This document shows positions 1 to 7,606 of a stretch of 64,000 nt of DNA, piece after piece. A program made the position numbers and the translations under genes. Below the pieces are notes generated by a model. It had not been told where the DNA came from. It saw only the letters and a list, made by a program, of their open reading frames with translations, and searched no databases. This DNA is from Chloroflexota bacterium. GTDB taxonomy: Bacteria > Chloroflexota > Dehalococcoidia > DSTF01 > JACRBR01. How positions within the stretch are numbered: position 1 is the first letter of the stretch; each line of letters starts with the position of its first letter. The stretch covers positions 1 to 64,000 of the forward strand of contig JAGWOC010000004.1 of NCBI GenBank assembly GCA_028872875.1. The letters are read 5' to 3'.

Positions 1-1
1 G

Positions 2-1126
2 CTGGGCTCGCTGAACCCGGGCACCAGCATCAACTTCACAATGTCGATCACGGTGCCGGGCAGCACGGTCTCGTCGAACACGGTCACCGTGTGGGCGGAC
101 GGGCTGGAGAACAACGTCCCGACCACGCCGATCTCGTCGGTGAGCACGGCGGTCTCGGCGGGGGCGAGCAGGCTCGCCTTCACCACGCAGCCGAGCGCCA
201 CAGGCACGACGGGTGGCATCGCCTTCGCGTCCCAGCCCGTGGTGACGCTCTATGACGTGAACAACAACGTCCTCACCGGCAGCACGGCGAGCGTGACGCT
301 GACGCTGAGCGGCGGCACGGCGGGCGCGGTGCTCACGTGCGCCCAGGCCGGGAACACCGTGACGGCGTTCAACGGCACCGCGACATTCAGCGGCTGCAAG
401 ATCAACCTGGCGGGAACCGGCTACGTGCTCACGGCGAGCAGCCTGGGCGCGACGGGCGCCGTGAGTAACGCCATCACGATCACGGTCGGCCCGGCAGCGC
501 AAGTCGGGTTCACGACGCAGCCGGTCGGCGCGGCGGCGGGCGCTGCTCTTGCTACCCAGCCGATCGTCCAGGTTCAGGACGCGGGTAGTAATGCAGTCAG
601 TTCCTCCGGTATCGCGATTACCCTGAGCGTCAGCCCCGGATCTACAGCGTCCGGGTTGACGTGCACGACCAACCCCGTTAACACGAACGCCAGCGGCGCC
701 GCAGGCTTCGCAGGCTGTACGCTCACCGGCGCCGGGACCGCGAGTCTGCTTGCCCAAGCGACGGGGCTCTACCCGGCCACGAGCACGTCGTTTACCATCA
801 CACCGGCTGGGGCGACGAAGCTCGCCTTCAAGACCCCGCCGAGCGCGACCGCAACCGCCGGTGCGCCGTTTGCGGTGCAACCGGTCGTCGTGGTCCAGGA
901 TGCCTACGGGAACACCGTGACCACGAGCAGCGCTTCCGTGACGCTTGCCATCGCCGTGGGCACGGGGACGCTGACGTGCAGCCAGGCGAGCAACACCACC
1001 GCTGCCGTGAGCGGCGTGGCGACGTTCAGCGGGTGTTCGCTGACACCTGCGGGGACGTACCAACTCAACGCGACCTCGACGGGTCTGACGAACGCACCTA
1101 ACACGGCGGACATCGTGGTTTCGTAG
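2..1126 (+). CDS. C-terminal part of an Ig-like repeat surface protein (partial)
   Basis: The frame is open from base 2, so the ATG at 41 in the ORF track is probably internal and the gene begins outside the window. The visible 374 residues contain three repeats of about 105 residues, each opening with a sequence like LAFTTQPS, followed by a QPVV.V.D..GN strand typical of bacterial invasin/filamin-like Ig domains. Each repeat carries two cysteines in the same places (LTC and F(S/A)GC), which could form one disulfide per domain in an exported protein. No cell-wall anchor or membrane segment follows the last repeat, and the protein ends just after it. The role is inferred to be an extracellular structural or adhesive stalk; the ligand is unknown. 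A 14-bp perfect hairpin lies 20 bp past the stop. Confidence 0.75.
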   Translation: MGSLNPGTSINFTMSITVPGSTVSSNTVTVWADGLENNVPTTPISSVSTAVSAGASRLAFTTQPSATGTTGGIAFASQPVVTLYDVNNNVLTGSTASVTLTLSGGTAGAVLTCAQAGNTVTAFNGTATFSGCKINLAGTGYVLTASSLGATGAVSNAITITVGPAAQVGFTTQPVGAAAGAALATQPIVQVQDAGSNAVSSSGIAITLSVSPGSTASGLTCTTNPVNTNASGAAGFAGCTLTGAGTASLLAQATGLYPATSTSFTITPAGATKLAFKTPPSATATAGAPFAVQPVVVVQDAYGNTVTTSSASVTLAIAVGTGTLTCSQASNTTAAVSGVATFSGCSLTPAGTYQLNATSTGLTNAPNTADIVVS

Positions 1127-1146
1127 AGGCGGACTACACCGAGCCA

Positions 1147-1179
1147 GAAGAAGGGCGGCCATCATGGCCGCCCTTCTTC
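1147..1179 (+). terminator. Strong hairpin after the Ig-repeat gene
   Basis: A perfect 14-bp stem (GAAGAAGGGCGGCC with its complement) closes on a 5-base ATCAT loop. The arm bases give an A-rich and a T-rich flank, so it could end transcription from either side, although the T tract is weak. It sits 20 bp past the stop codon of the Ig-repeat gene. Confidence 0.7.
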
Positions 1180-1328
1180 GTTCCCCTGCATCCACCCTCA
1201 CGAACGCTCGCGGCGCGAGATACCGCCGGCGGCGCGCGTCGCGTATACGTGACGGCATCGGCCCCGACCCGCGCCTGGCGCGCGCGGCCACCGGCGCCCG
1301 CGCGGCGCAACCAGAAAGGCCCATCACC

Positions 1329-2024
1329 ATGACCGCCACCCTCGACGTCATCGACGACGTGCGCGCGATCATCGCGCGGCGCGGCCTGCTCGGCCATCCC
1401 TTCTACCAGGCGTGGCAGCGGGGCGAACTCACCCTCGGCGACCTGCGCGTGTACGCGGGCCAGTACTACCACCACGTGCTCGCCTTCCCGCAGTACGTCA
1501 GCGGCGCCCACGCCATCTGCCCGGACCAGCGGGACCGCCAGGAGCTGCTCGAGAACCTGATCGAGGAGGAGCGCGGCGAGGAGAACCACCCGGAGCTCTG
1601 GCTGCGCTTCGCGGAGGGCGTTGGCGCGTCGCGCGCGGCGGTCGAGGGCGCGGCGCCGCTGCCCGAGACGCGCGCGCTCGTCTCGCTCTACCGCGACGCG
1701 ACGCTGCGGCGGAGCTTCCCGGAGGCGTGCGCGGCGCTCTACGTCTACGAGTCGCAGGTGCCGGAGGTCGCGAAGACGAAGATCGCCGGCCTCAAGCGCT
1801 ACTACGGCATCGACGACCCGCGCACGCTGCAGTTCTTCGAGGTGCACATCGGCGCCGACGAGGTGCACGCGGAGGTCGGCGCCGGCATGGTGCGCCGGCA
1901 CGCGGCCGAGGGCCCGGCGCGGTCGGCGGTGCTCGAGACGGCGCGCGCGTGCGCGGACGCGCTCTGGTCGTTCCTCGATGGCGTCGAGCGCACGCGCGCG
2001 TGCGCGGCGGCGCGGGCAGGGTGA
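1329..2024 (+). CDS. CADD/PqqC-like haem-oxygenase-fold protein, probable self-sacrificing pABA synthase
   Basis: The ORF opens at 1164, but ATG 1329 is preferred: it follows AGAAAGG and gives 231 residues, the length of chlamydial CADD. The sequence aligns along its whole length with CADD. All six diiron ligands known in that family appear at the expected positions, one residue lower (E80, H87, E141, H173, D177, H180). The tyrosine consumed as the source of pABA (Y26 in LLGHPFYQAW) and the essential lysine (K151) are also kept. CADD and its Nitrosomonas homologue make p-aminobenzoate for folate from their own tyrosine, bypassing PabABC. Here the gene stands alone, with folC about 42 kb away in the same window. 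Family assignment is firm; the pABA reaction is inferred from residue conservation. Confidence 0.85.
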   Translation: MTATLDVIDDVRAIIARRGLLGHPFYQAWQRGELTLGDLRVYAGQYYHHVLAFPQYVSGAHAICPDQRDRQELLENLIEEERGEENHPELWLRFAEGVGASRAAVEGAAPLPETRALVSLYRDATLRRSFPEACAALYVYESQVPEVAKTKIAGLKRYYGIDDPRTLQFFEVHIGADEVHAEVGAGMVRRHAAEGPARSAVLETARACADALWSFLDGVERTRACAAARAG

Positions 2025-2060
2025 CCGGCACGGTAGCGGTCCGGAGGACCTAACCCGCGG

Positions 2061-2078
2061 CCCCTTCCCTTGAAGGGG
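2061..2078. repeat. Short G/C-rich inverted repeat
   Basis: The arms CCCCTTC and GAAGGGG surround a 4-base spacer, in the 227-bp gap between the CADD homologue and the MBL hydrolase. It could be a weak terminator or a dispersed low-complexity element. The rest of the gap shows nothing recognisable. Confidence 0.4.
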
Positions 2079-2251
2079 AGGGGTGTGCGGCGCGGCTGGA
2101 ACATGACCGCGCACTCGGGCATCCAACGCGCGACCTTGTGGCGCTCGCCACCTGTTGACAAGCCCGCCGTAGCCCGAGCGCGGCGCATCGTCTATAACGC
2201 CAGCGACCGATGGTGGTGCGTCCCGCCGCACCGGCTGCGTAGACTGCGACG

Positions 2252-3001
2252 ATGACGCTCGACCTCACCTTCCTCGGCACCGGCAACGCCTTCGCGCCCA
2301 CGCGCTACTGGAGCAGCTTCCTGCTCGGCGACCGCTGCCTCTTCGACGCGCCGCCGACGCTGCTGGCGCACCTGAAGAAGCTCGGCAAGGACCCGCGCGA
2401 CATCGAGGTGGCGTTCATCAGCCACTTCCACGGAGACCACTTCTTCGGCCTGCCGTTCCTCCTGCTCGAGTACGCGGAGCTGGCGCCGCGCACGAAGGAC
2501 CTCACCATCGTCGGGCCGCCGGGCATCGCCGCGCGGCTGCGCGCGCTGACGGACCTGGCGTTCGCGAACGTCTTCCGGAAGGACCGCGGCTACGACCTGC
2601 ATTTCGTCGAGGCCGGCGACGGCGCGGAGGGCGAGGCCGCGGGCTGCCGCTTCGTGTCGCGGCAGGTGCCGCACGTGCCGGGACTGCAGTCCTTCGCGTA
2701 CCGCGTCGAGACCGGCCACGGCAGCGTCGCCTACTCGGGCGACACGATGATGTGCGATGCGCTCGTGTCGATCGCCGATGGGACGGACGTGTTTGTGGTG
2801 GAGTGCTCCTGCTGGGGCGAGCAGTGCGGCCCGCACCTGAGCCCGAAGGACATCCTCGCGCTACGGGCGCGGATCACGCCATCGACGCGCTTCGTGCTGA
2901 CGCACATCGGAGCGGGCGAGGCGCCGCGCGCCATCGTCGATGCGGGCATCCTCATCGCGGACGATTTCGAGCATCTGGAGTTCACAGTGGATAGTGAATA
3001 G
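2252..3001 (+). CDS. RNase Z-like metallo-beta-lactamase-fold hydrolase
   Basis: The 249-residue protein begins with LTFLGTGNAF and carries the metal-binding motif HFHGDH near residue 58, then further ligands in QVPHVPG, SGDT and THIG. This order matches the RNase Z/ElaC and arylsulfatase-like branch of the MBL superfamily, where two zinc ions activate water for hydrolysis. It lacks an obvious flexible exosite arm, so tRNA 3' processing is not assured; small-molecule ester or phosphodiester hydrolysis is equally possible. It is soluble, with no signal peptide. It is convergent with the GOLD-like gene, with about 55 bp between the stops. Confidence 0.8.
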   Translation: MTLDLTFLGTGNAFAPTRYWSSFLLGDRCLFDAPPTLLAHLKKLGKDPRDIEVAFISHFHGDHFFGLPFLLLEYAELAPRTKDLTIVGPPGIAARLRALTDLAFANVFRKDRGYDLHFVEAGDGAEGEAAGCRFVSRQVPHVPGLQSFAYRVETGHGSVAYSGDTMMCDALVSIADGTDVFVVECSCWGEQCGPHLSPKDILALRARITPSTRFVLTHIGAGEAPRAIVDAGILIADDFEHLEFTVDSE

Positions 3002-3056
3002 TCGGGCGCGGCGGCCGCGCTCGGGGCGGGGACTATCAACTACAAACTAGTCACGA

Positions 3057-3512
3057 TCAACTACTCCGCGCCCGCTCGATGCAGTAGTAGAGCGCCACGG
3101 ACTTCGACGTAAAGAGCGAGTAGCGGTTGTCCAGCACGAAGGTGTAGGTGCCGTCGATCGTCGCGGGGAAGGTGAAGTCGTAGTTCGAGGCGCGCGGCGA
3201 GACGAGGATCTCCTGGCCCTGCGGCGTCACGAGGCGCATCAGCACGTCGACGCTGCCGAAGCCGCCGTCGGCCTCGAACGTGCCGCGGACGTAGTCGCCC
3301 TCGCGGAGCGACACCTGGCGGGTCGCCTCGGCGCCGGGGCGGACGTTGACGTTGAGGTTCGTGCAGTCCTGCGGCCGCCCCTGGGACACCGCCCCGGCGT
3401 GAGCGGGCGTGCCGACGCTGCCCGGCGCCCCGTACCTGAGCGCCCACCAGGCGCCGCCGAGGCCCAGCCCGAGCACGAGCGCCACCGCCACGATGATGCC
3501 GAGCGCGCGCAT
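3057..3512 (-). CDS. Membrane-anchored GOLD-like beta-sandwich protein
   Basis: The track ORF starts at 4004, but ATG 3512 is chosen because AGGGGGCAGG lies just upstream and the first 25 residues then form a single membrane segment (MRALGIIVAVALVLGLGLGG). The remaining about 110 residues form a beta-rich outer domain. It ends in FVLDNRYSLFTSKSVALYYCIE, a pattern seen in bacterial GOLD/emp24-like domains (FDNxxSxFTSK). Two cysteines (DCTNL and YYCIE) bracket the domain and may form a disulfide. A type II membrane protein with an extracytoplasmic domain is predicted. Its binding partner is unknown. It stands alone in a repeat-rich region. Confidence 0.65.
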   Translation of the reverse strand: MRALGIIVAVALVLGLGLGGAWWALRYGAPGSVGTPAHAGAVSQGRPQDCTNLNVNVRPGAEATRQVSLREGDYVRGTFEADGGFGSVDVLMRLVTPQGQEILVSPRASNYDFTFPATIDGTYTFVLDNRYSLFTSKSVALYYCIERARSS

Positions 3513-3580
3513 CGCCTGCCCCCTGTGTACGTAGTCGGCCGGCGCGGGCGTCGGTGTAGGGGCGGGCGCGTATGCCGCCG

Positions 3581-3720
3581 TGCGACTGGCGCGCGAATCG
3601 CGCGGGCTGAAGGCCCGCGCTCCGAGTGCGGGCGGGGCCGGGTGCGACTGGCGCGCGATTCGCGGGGGCTGAAGGCCCGCGGTCCGAGTGAGGGCGGGGC
3701 CGGTGCGGCTGGCGCGCACG
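3581..3720. repeat. Tandem about 62-bp palindromic repeat (family A), 2.3 copies
   Basis: Two near-identical units start at 3581 and 3643, and a truncated third starts at 3704 (periods 62 and 61). Each begins TGCGACTGGCGCGCG and carries the palindrome GGGCTGAAGGCCCGCG followed by (C/G)TCCGAGTG. Related palindromes occur near 3840, 14611 and 40521. This looks like a REP-type dispersed element. It occupies the 538-bp gap between the GOLD-like gene and proB, which has no credible ORF. Confidence 0.75.
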
Positions 3721-3728
3721 TTGCCCGC

Positions 3729-3734
3729 TATAAT
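3729..3734 (+). promoter_or_regulatory. Candidate -10 box upstream of proB
   Basis: A perfect TATAAT stands out in this GC-rich gap, about 320 bp before the proB start and directly after the family A repeats. No good -35 is visible. If used, the transcript would carry a long leader with several GC hairpins. Confidence 0.35.
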
Positions 3735-4050
3735 CGCGGCGAATCCGCCTTCTAGGGGATTCGTGCGCGGCTCAGACACCCGGAAGACAGGGGGTGGACG
3801 GTGGAGGCGCGTGACGGCGCCATCGGCGCGTGACCAGTGCGGGCTGAAACGCCCGCGCCACGAAGGGCGCATCGGCGCGCAGCGCGTCGCGCGGGCTTTC
3901 CGTACGGCCCGTATGGGAAGGCGCGCTATGCGCGAGGGCGGAGGTGAAGCTCCGCGGCTACGTGTTCCGCGCGCGGCTCGGGCGGGTGGGCTTCTCATCC
4001 CCACGTCGGTGCCGCGGGCGGCGTGGTGGGGATCTACGGAAGGGGCACGT

Positions 4051-5193
4051 ATGGCGGCATCCCGGCGTGACGGCGGACAGCCCGGCTATCGCCGCATCGT
4101 CGCGAAGCTCGGCACGAACCTGCTGACCGGCGGCAGCGACCGGCTCGATGCGGGCGTGATGGCCGTGCTGGTCACGCAGGCCGTGCGGCTGATCGACGAG
4201 CGGCGCGAGGTCGTGATCGTCACCTCGGGCGCGATCGCGGCCGGGCGGGAGCGGCTCGGGCCGCAGAAGGAGCGGCGCGACATCCCCTTCCGGCAGGTGC
4301 TGGCGGCGGTCGGACAGCCGCGGCTGATGCAGGCGTACGACGGACTCTTCGCCGCGCGCGGACGCGTCGTCGCGCAGACGCTCGTGAGCCGCCGCGACCT
4401 CCACGACCGCGCGGGCTACCTCAACGCCCGCAACACGCTGCTCGGGCTGCTGGAGATGGGCGTGGCGCCGATCGTCAACGAGAACGACGCCGTCGCCATC
4501 GACGAGATCGCCGACGCGCGCATCGGTGACAACGACAACCTCTCGGCGCTCGTCGCCAACCTCATCGACGCCGACGCGCTGGTGATGCTGACCGACATCG
4601 ACGGCCTCTACACGGCCGACCCGCGACGCGACCGCGGCGCGAAGCTGATCCCGCGCGTCGACCGCATCACGAAGGAGATCGAGCAGATCGCCGGCGTCAG
4701 CGAGACGGGCCGTGGCACCGGGGGCATGGTCACAAAGCTGCAGGCGGCGAAGCTTGCCACCGGCGGCGGCTCCGACGTCTACATCGCCGACGGCCGGGCG
4801 CCCGACGTGCTGTACCGCATCGCCAGCGGCGAGCACCTGGGTACGCTGCTGCCCGCGCGCGGCAGCCGCATGGAGAGCCGCAAGCGCTGGATGCTGTCGG
4901 GCCTGGGGACGAGGGGCCGCATCGTCGTCGACGCGGGCGCCGCGCGGGCGCTGCTGGACCAGCGGCGCAGCCTGCTGCCGGCGGGCGTGCGCGAGGTGCA
5001 CGGGCCGTTCAAGCGCGGCGACGCCGTCAACATCTGCCTGGCGGAGGGGCAGGCCATCGCCTGCGGCATCACGAACTACGACGACCGCGAGCTGGCGGCG
5101 ATCCGCGGCGTGCGCTCCGACCGCATCGCGGGCGTGCTCGGGCACGAGTATGGCGCGGAGGCGGTGCACCGGAACAACCTGGTGCTGCTGTAG
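4051..5193 (+). CDS. proB: Glutamate 5-kinase
   Basis: ATG 4051, after GGAAGGGGC, gives 380 residues, close to the usual 367-380 for the family; the longer track ORF reads through repeats. The kinase domain starts at IVAKLGTNLL and contains VVIVTSGAIAAG, the NENDAVAIDE loop, GDNDNLSALVA and the DIDGLYTADPR segment of amino-acid kinases. The C-terminal about 100 residues (GRIVVDAGAARALL to the end) form the PUA domain. The enzyme phosphorylates glutamate with ATP to make glutamyl 5-phosphate, the first step of proline synthesis, and is normally inhibited by proline. No proA or obg is adjacent, so the usual operon is broken here. The long upstream gap contains repeats and a candidate -10 box. 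Confidence 0.95.
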   Translation: MAASRRDGGQPGYRRIVAKLGTNLLTGGSDRLDAGVMAVLVTQAVRLIDERREVVIVTSGAIAAGRERLGPQKERRDIPFRQVLAAVGQPRLMQAYDGLFAARGRVVAQTLVSRRDLHDRAGYLNARNTLLGLLEMGVAPIVNENDAVAIDEIADARIGDNDNLSALVANLIDADALVMLTDIDGLYTADPRRDRGAKLIPRVDRITKEIEQIAGVSETGRGTGGMVTKLQAAKLATGGGSDVYIADGRAPDVLYRIASGEHLGTLLPARGSRMESRKRWMLSGLGTRGRIVVDAGAARALLDQRRSLLPAGVREVHGPFKRGDAVNICLAEGQAIACGITNYDDRELAAIRGVRSDRIAGVLGHEYGAEAVHRNNLVLL

Positions 5194-5294
5194 CGCCGGC
5201 CGCGCACCAGGGGGCGCGGCAAGCGGCGCCCCTACCCTCTGTGCGAAGGATCGCCGCCTACGTCGCCGGCGGCCGGCCTGTTAGCCTGTAGCCG

Positions 5295-6035
5295 ATGGAC
5301 CACGCATCCCCGCCCCCGCTGCTCTTCGACAAGTCGGACGATGGCATCGCCTGGATCACGCTGAACCGCCCGCAGGTGCTGAACGCGGTGAACCTGGCGA
5401 TGCGCGACGCGCTCTGGTCGGCCTTTCAGGCCGTGCGGGACGACCCGGAGATCCGCGTCGCCGTGCTGCGGGGAGCGGGCCAGCGCGCGTTCTCGGCCGG
5501 GGCGGACATCAGCGAGTTCGGGACGGCGCCGTCGTACGTCGAGGCGCGCCGCGCGCGGCACGAGCGCGACGTTTGGGCGTTGATGCTCGCGATCCCGAAG
5601 CCGCTCGTCGCGGCGGTGCATGGCTTCGCGTTCGGCGCCGGCTGCGAGATGCCGCTCTGCTGCGACATCCGCATCGCGTCGGACGACGCGACGTTCGCGC
5701 TGCCCGAGGTGACGCTGGGCTACATCCCCTCGGCCGGCGGCACGCAACTGCTGCCACGCACCGTGCCGCCGGGCGTCGCGCGCGAGATGGTGCTGGGCGG
5801 CGAGCCGATCGACGCGCAGCGCGCGCTCCGCATCGGCCTCGTGCACCGCGTCGTAGCCCGCGAGCGGCTGGAGGCGGAGACGGCGGACGTCGCCCGGGCG
5901 CTCGCCGCCAGGCCGCAGCGCGCACTGCGCGCCGCGAAGGAGGCGATGCGCCGCGGCGCGGATTTGCCGCTCGACGCGGCGCTGCGGCTGGAGGCGCTAC
6001 TGGCGGAGCGCGCAGGCCGCGGAGACCCGCCTTGA
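5295..6035 (+). CDS. Enoyl-CoA hydratase/isomerase family protein
   Basis: The 246-residue protein is a crotonase-fold enzyme. The first oxyanion-hole segment is AFSAGADISEF and the second is HGFAFGAGCEMPLCCDIRIA. The glutamate in ALPEVTLGYIPSAGGTQLLPR matches one catalytic position of hydratases, while the earlier catalytic position is glycine-alanine rich (FGAGCE), so the exact reaction (hydration, isomerisation or dehydration of a CoA thioester) cannot be fixed. It is cytosolic and probably takes part in fatty-acid or amino-acid breakdown. Its TGA overlaps the TTG start of the next gene by four bases, suggesting translational coupling to a membrane Rieske-like protein, an unusual partner. 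Confidence 0.88.
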   Translation: MDHASPPPLLFDKSDDGIAWITLNRPQVLNAVNLAMRDALWSAFQAVRDDPEIRVAVLRGAGQRAFSAGADISEFGTAPSYVEARRARHERDVWALMLAIPKPLVAAVHGFAFGAGCEMPLCCDIRIASDDATFALPEVTLGYIPSAGGTQLLPRTVPPGVAREMVLGGEPIDAQRALRIGLVHRVVARERLEAETADVARALAARPQRALRAAKEAMRRGADLPLDAALRLEALLAERAGRGDPP

Positions 6036-6619
6036 GCGAGGCAGCTCCGCCCGGACCGCGCGGCTGCACCTGGCGCACCGGCTGCCTGCTCCCCCTCGCG
6101 ATCGTCGCGGCGGTCGTGGTACTGGTGACTGTCGGCGAGTTCATCGCCTTCCTCGTTGGGTCGCCGTCGGGCGGTGCCCCTTCGTCGCAGTTCGACGCGG
6201 GCCCCGCCGACGCCTACCGGCGTGGCGACGTCAGCCAGATCGAGCCCGAGCATCTCTTCGTCACGCGGCTGGAGGACGGCACGTTCATCGCGCTCTACGA
6301 CAAGTCGCCGCGCCAGCAGGAGGGCAACGGAAGCTGCCGCGTCCACTACGTCGACGTCTCGCCGCTGGGGACGCTGCCGCAGCTACCCGGCTTCACGGGC
6401 GCCTTCGTGGAAGACTGCGACGCGGAGACGCGCACGGTCTGGCGCGCCGATGGCACGTACGCGTTCGGCGCGGGGTACGGCAACCTCGACCGCTACGACA
6501 CGCGGATCAACGCCGAAGGGCACCTGCTCATCGACCTCAGCTCGCGCACCTGCACGCGCAGCGTCGGCGTCGTCGGCGTGCCGCCGTTCAGGGTCACGCG
6601 CTGCGGCCGGGGAAGCTGA
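6032..6619 (+). CDS. Membrane-anchored Rieske-fold-like protein with incomplete cluster ligands
   Basis: The start is TTG 6032 within TTGA, overlapping the stop of the hydratase gene. The 195-residue product has one membrane segment (LLPLAIVAAVVVLVTVGEFIAFLV) and an outer domain. That domain resembles Rieske [2Fe-2S] proteins in layout: HLFVTRLEDGTFIALYD, then SCRVHYVD (a C-x-H pair), then FVEDCDAETRTVWRADGTYAFGAGYGNLDRY. The second C-x-x-H pair is not visible; only one cysteine remains there (EDCDAE), so a normal cluster is unlikely. It may be a structural Rieske relative or bind something else. The frame is shared with a shadow ORF starting at 5573; only the part after 6032 is meaningful. 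Confidence 0.65.
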   Translation: MSEAAPPGPRGCTWRTGCLLPLAIVAAVVVLVTVGEFIAFLVGSPSGGAPSSQFDAGPADAYRRGDVSQIEPEHLFVTRLEDGTFIALYDKSPRQQEGNGSCRVHYVDVSPLGTLPQLPGFTGAFVEDCDAETRTVWRADGTYAFGAGYGNLDRYDTRINAEGHLLIDLSSRTCTRSVGVVGVPPFRVTRCGRGS

Positions 6620-6621
6620 CG

Positions 6622-7044
6622 TCAGGGCGCCGCCGCGAGGACTGCGAGGAAACGCGCCGGTGTGACGATCGGGATGCTCTCGTATGCCGCGAGCGCGAGC
6701 AGGTCGCCGTCTCCCGTGACGATGCAGTCAGCGCTGCCGGCGACTGCGGCCTCGAGTACGCGGTTGTCGTCGGGGTCCCGACAGACGTCGACCAGGACCG
6801 CAGGCTCGACAACCTCGGCGAACGTGGCGAGGAGCGCGACGATCTCAGCGCGCTGGCGCGGGCTCCAGTTGATGCGCCCTTTGAGCTTGCGCGCTTCGAA
6901 TGTGCGTGCGAGCTCCGCGAGGAGGTGCGGCGATGTGATCCATGTGAATCGATCAGCGCGCCACGCATCCACGACGCGCGCCGCGTTACCGCCAGGTGAC
7001 AGCCCGGCGCTGATCAGCACGTTGGTGTCGACGACCGCGCGCAC
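6622..7044 (-). CDS. PIN-domain ribonuclease toxin (VapC-like, PIN_3)
   Basis: The 140-residue protein opens with MRAVVDTNVLISAGLSPGG, the first acidic residue of the PIN site. It continues with a conserved acidic position in the LLAELARTF helix and ends with DPDDNRVLEAAVAGSADCIVTGDGDLL, which supplies the remaining metal-binding acids. PIN toxins of this type cleave RNA with Mg/Mn and are blocked by a cognate antitoxin. The gene begins one base after the stop of the Phd-like antitoxin, so the two are read as one transcript, antitoxin first. The RNA target cannot be read from the sequence. Confidence 0.88.
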   Translation of the reverse strand: MRAVVDTNVLISAGLSPGGNAARVVDAWRADRFTWITSPHLLAELARTFEARKLKGRINWSPRQRAEIVALLATFAEVVEPAVLVDVCRDPDDNRVLEAAVAGSADCIVTGDGDLLALAAYESIPIVTPARFLAVLAAAP

Positions 7045-7045
7045 C

Positions 7046-7351
7046 CTAACTTGCGATCTTGCGCTTCGTGCTCTTGCGTCGCGCCCAGCGCACGGCCTCG
7101 ATCGCGAGCTCGTCGGCCGCCTCCGGGGAGAGATCCTTGTTGCGCGCCCAGTTCTCCTCGAGGAGCGTGCTCAGCCGGTCCATCGCGTGTTCGCGCCCCT
7201 GCTTCATCGTCTCGTGGTACTCCGGGGAGATCACCACCCCCATCAGCTTGCCGTGGCGCTCGATCCGTACTTCGTCGCCACGGTAGAGCACGCCTTCGAG
7301 AATCTCGCCGAGGTTGCGGCGGAACTCCATCGCCGAGACCGTGCGCTTCAT
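7046..7351 (-). CDS. Phd/YefM-type antitoxin
   Basis: Two ATGs are adjacent at 7354 and 7351. The second is preferred because GGAGG lies six bases upstream. The roughly 101-residue product starts KRTVSAMEFRRNLGEILEGV and continues DEVRIERHGKLMGVVISPEYHE, the N-terminal fold of Phd/YefM antitoxins that dimerises and binds operator DNA. The lysine/arginine-rich C-terminal half (about residues 55-101) is the probable toxin-binding tail. It precedes a PIN toxin by one base. A perfect 15-bp inverted repeat sits about 15 bp upstream and is the likely autoregulatory operator. Confidence 0.88.
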   Translation of the reverse strand: MKRTVSAMEFRRNLGEILEGVLYRGDEVRIERHGKLMGVVISPEYHETMKQGREHAMDRLSTLLEENWARNKDLSPEAADELAIEAVRWARRKSTKRKIAS

Positions 7352-7364
7352 CATGCACCTCCGG

Positions 7365-7379
7365 GAATACGGAGTATTC
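7365..7379 (-). promoter_or_regulatory. Inverted-repeat operator of the PIN/Phd pair
   Basis: GAATAC and GTATTC form a perfect palindrome around a 3-base centre, just upstream of the antitoxin SD. On the minus strand, TAGAAT overlaps its edge and could be the -10 box. This placement suits repression by the antitoxin-toxin complex, as known for Phd/YefM systems. Confidence 0.6.
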
Positions 7380-7606
7380 TATCAATTGTGCGGACTGCCT
7401 TGAACATAGACACGGGATCAGACACAAGGCTGGACGGTGGAACGTGGAGGCGCCCAGACGGGCCGTACTGCGGGACGATGCCGTCCGCGTGCGACCCGCG
7501 CGGGCTGCAGCGAACCTGTCTCACAATGCGATGCGGCCTGAGCACGAGGGCACCGGGTAACGGGCGTGCGGTGCCGGTGATGCGGACGTGGCGGCGCGTG
7601 CAGGGG

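Noticed and set aside
3581-3720. CRISPR array
   Set aside because: There are only 2.3 tandem units without spacers of constant length, and the units are palindromic repeats. No cas genes are present.
3688-4050. An N-terminal extension of proB by 121 residues
   Set aside because: It reads through palindromic repeats and is Arg-rich. The SD and family length support ATG 4051.
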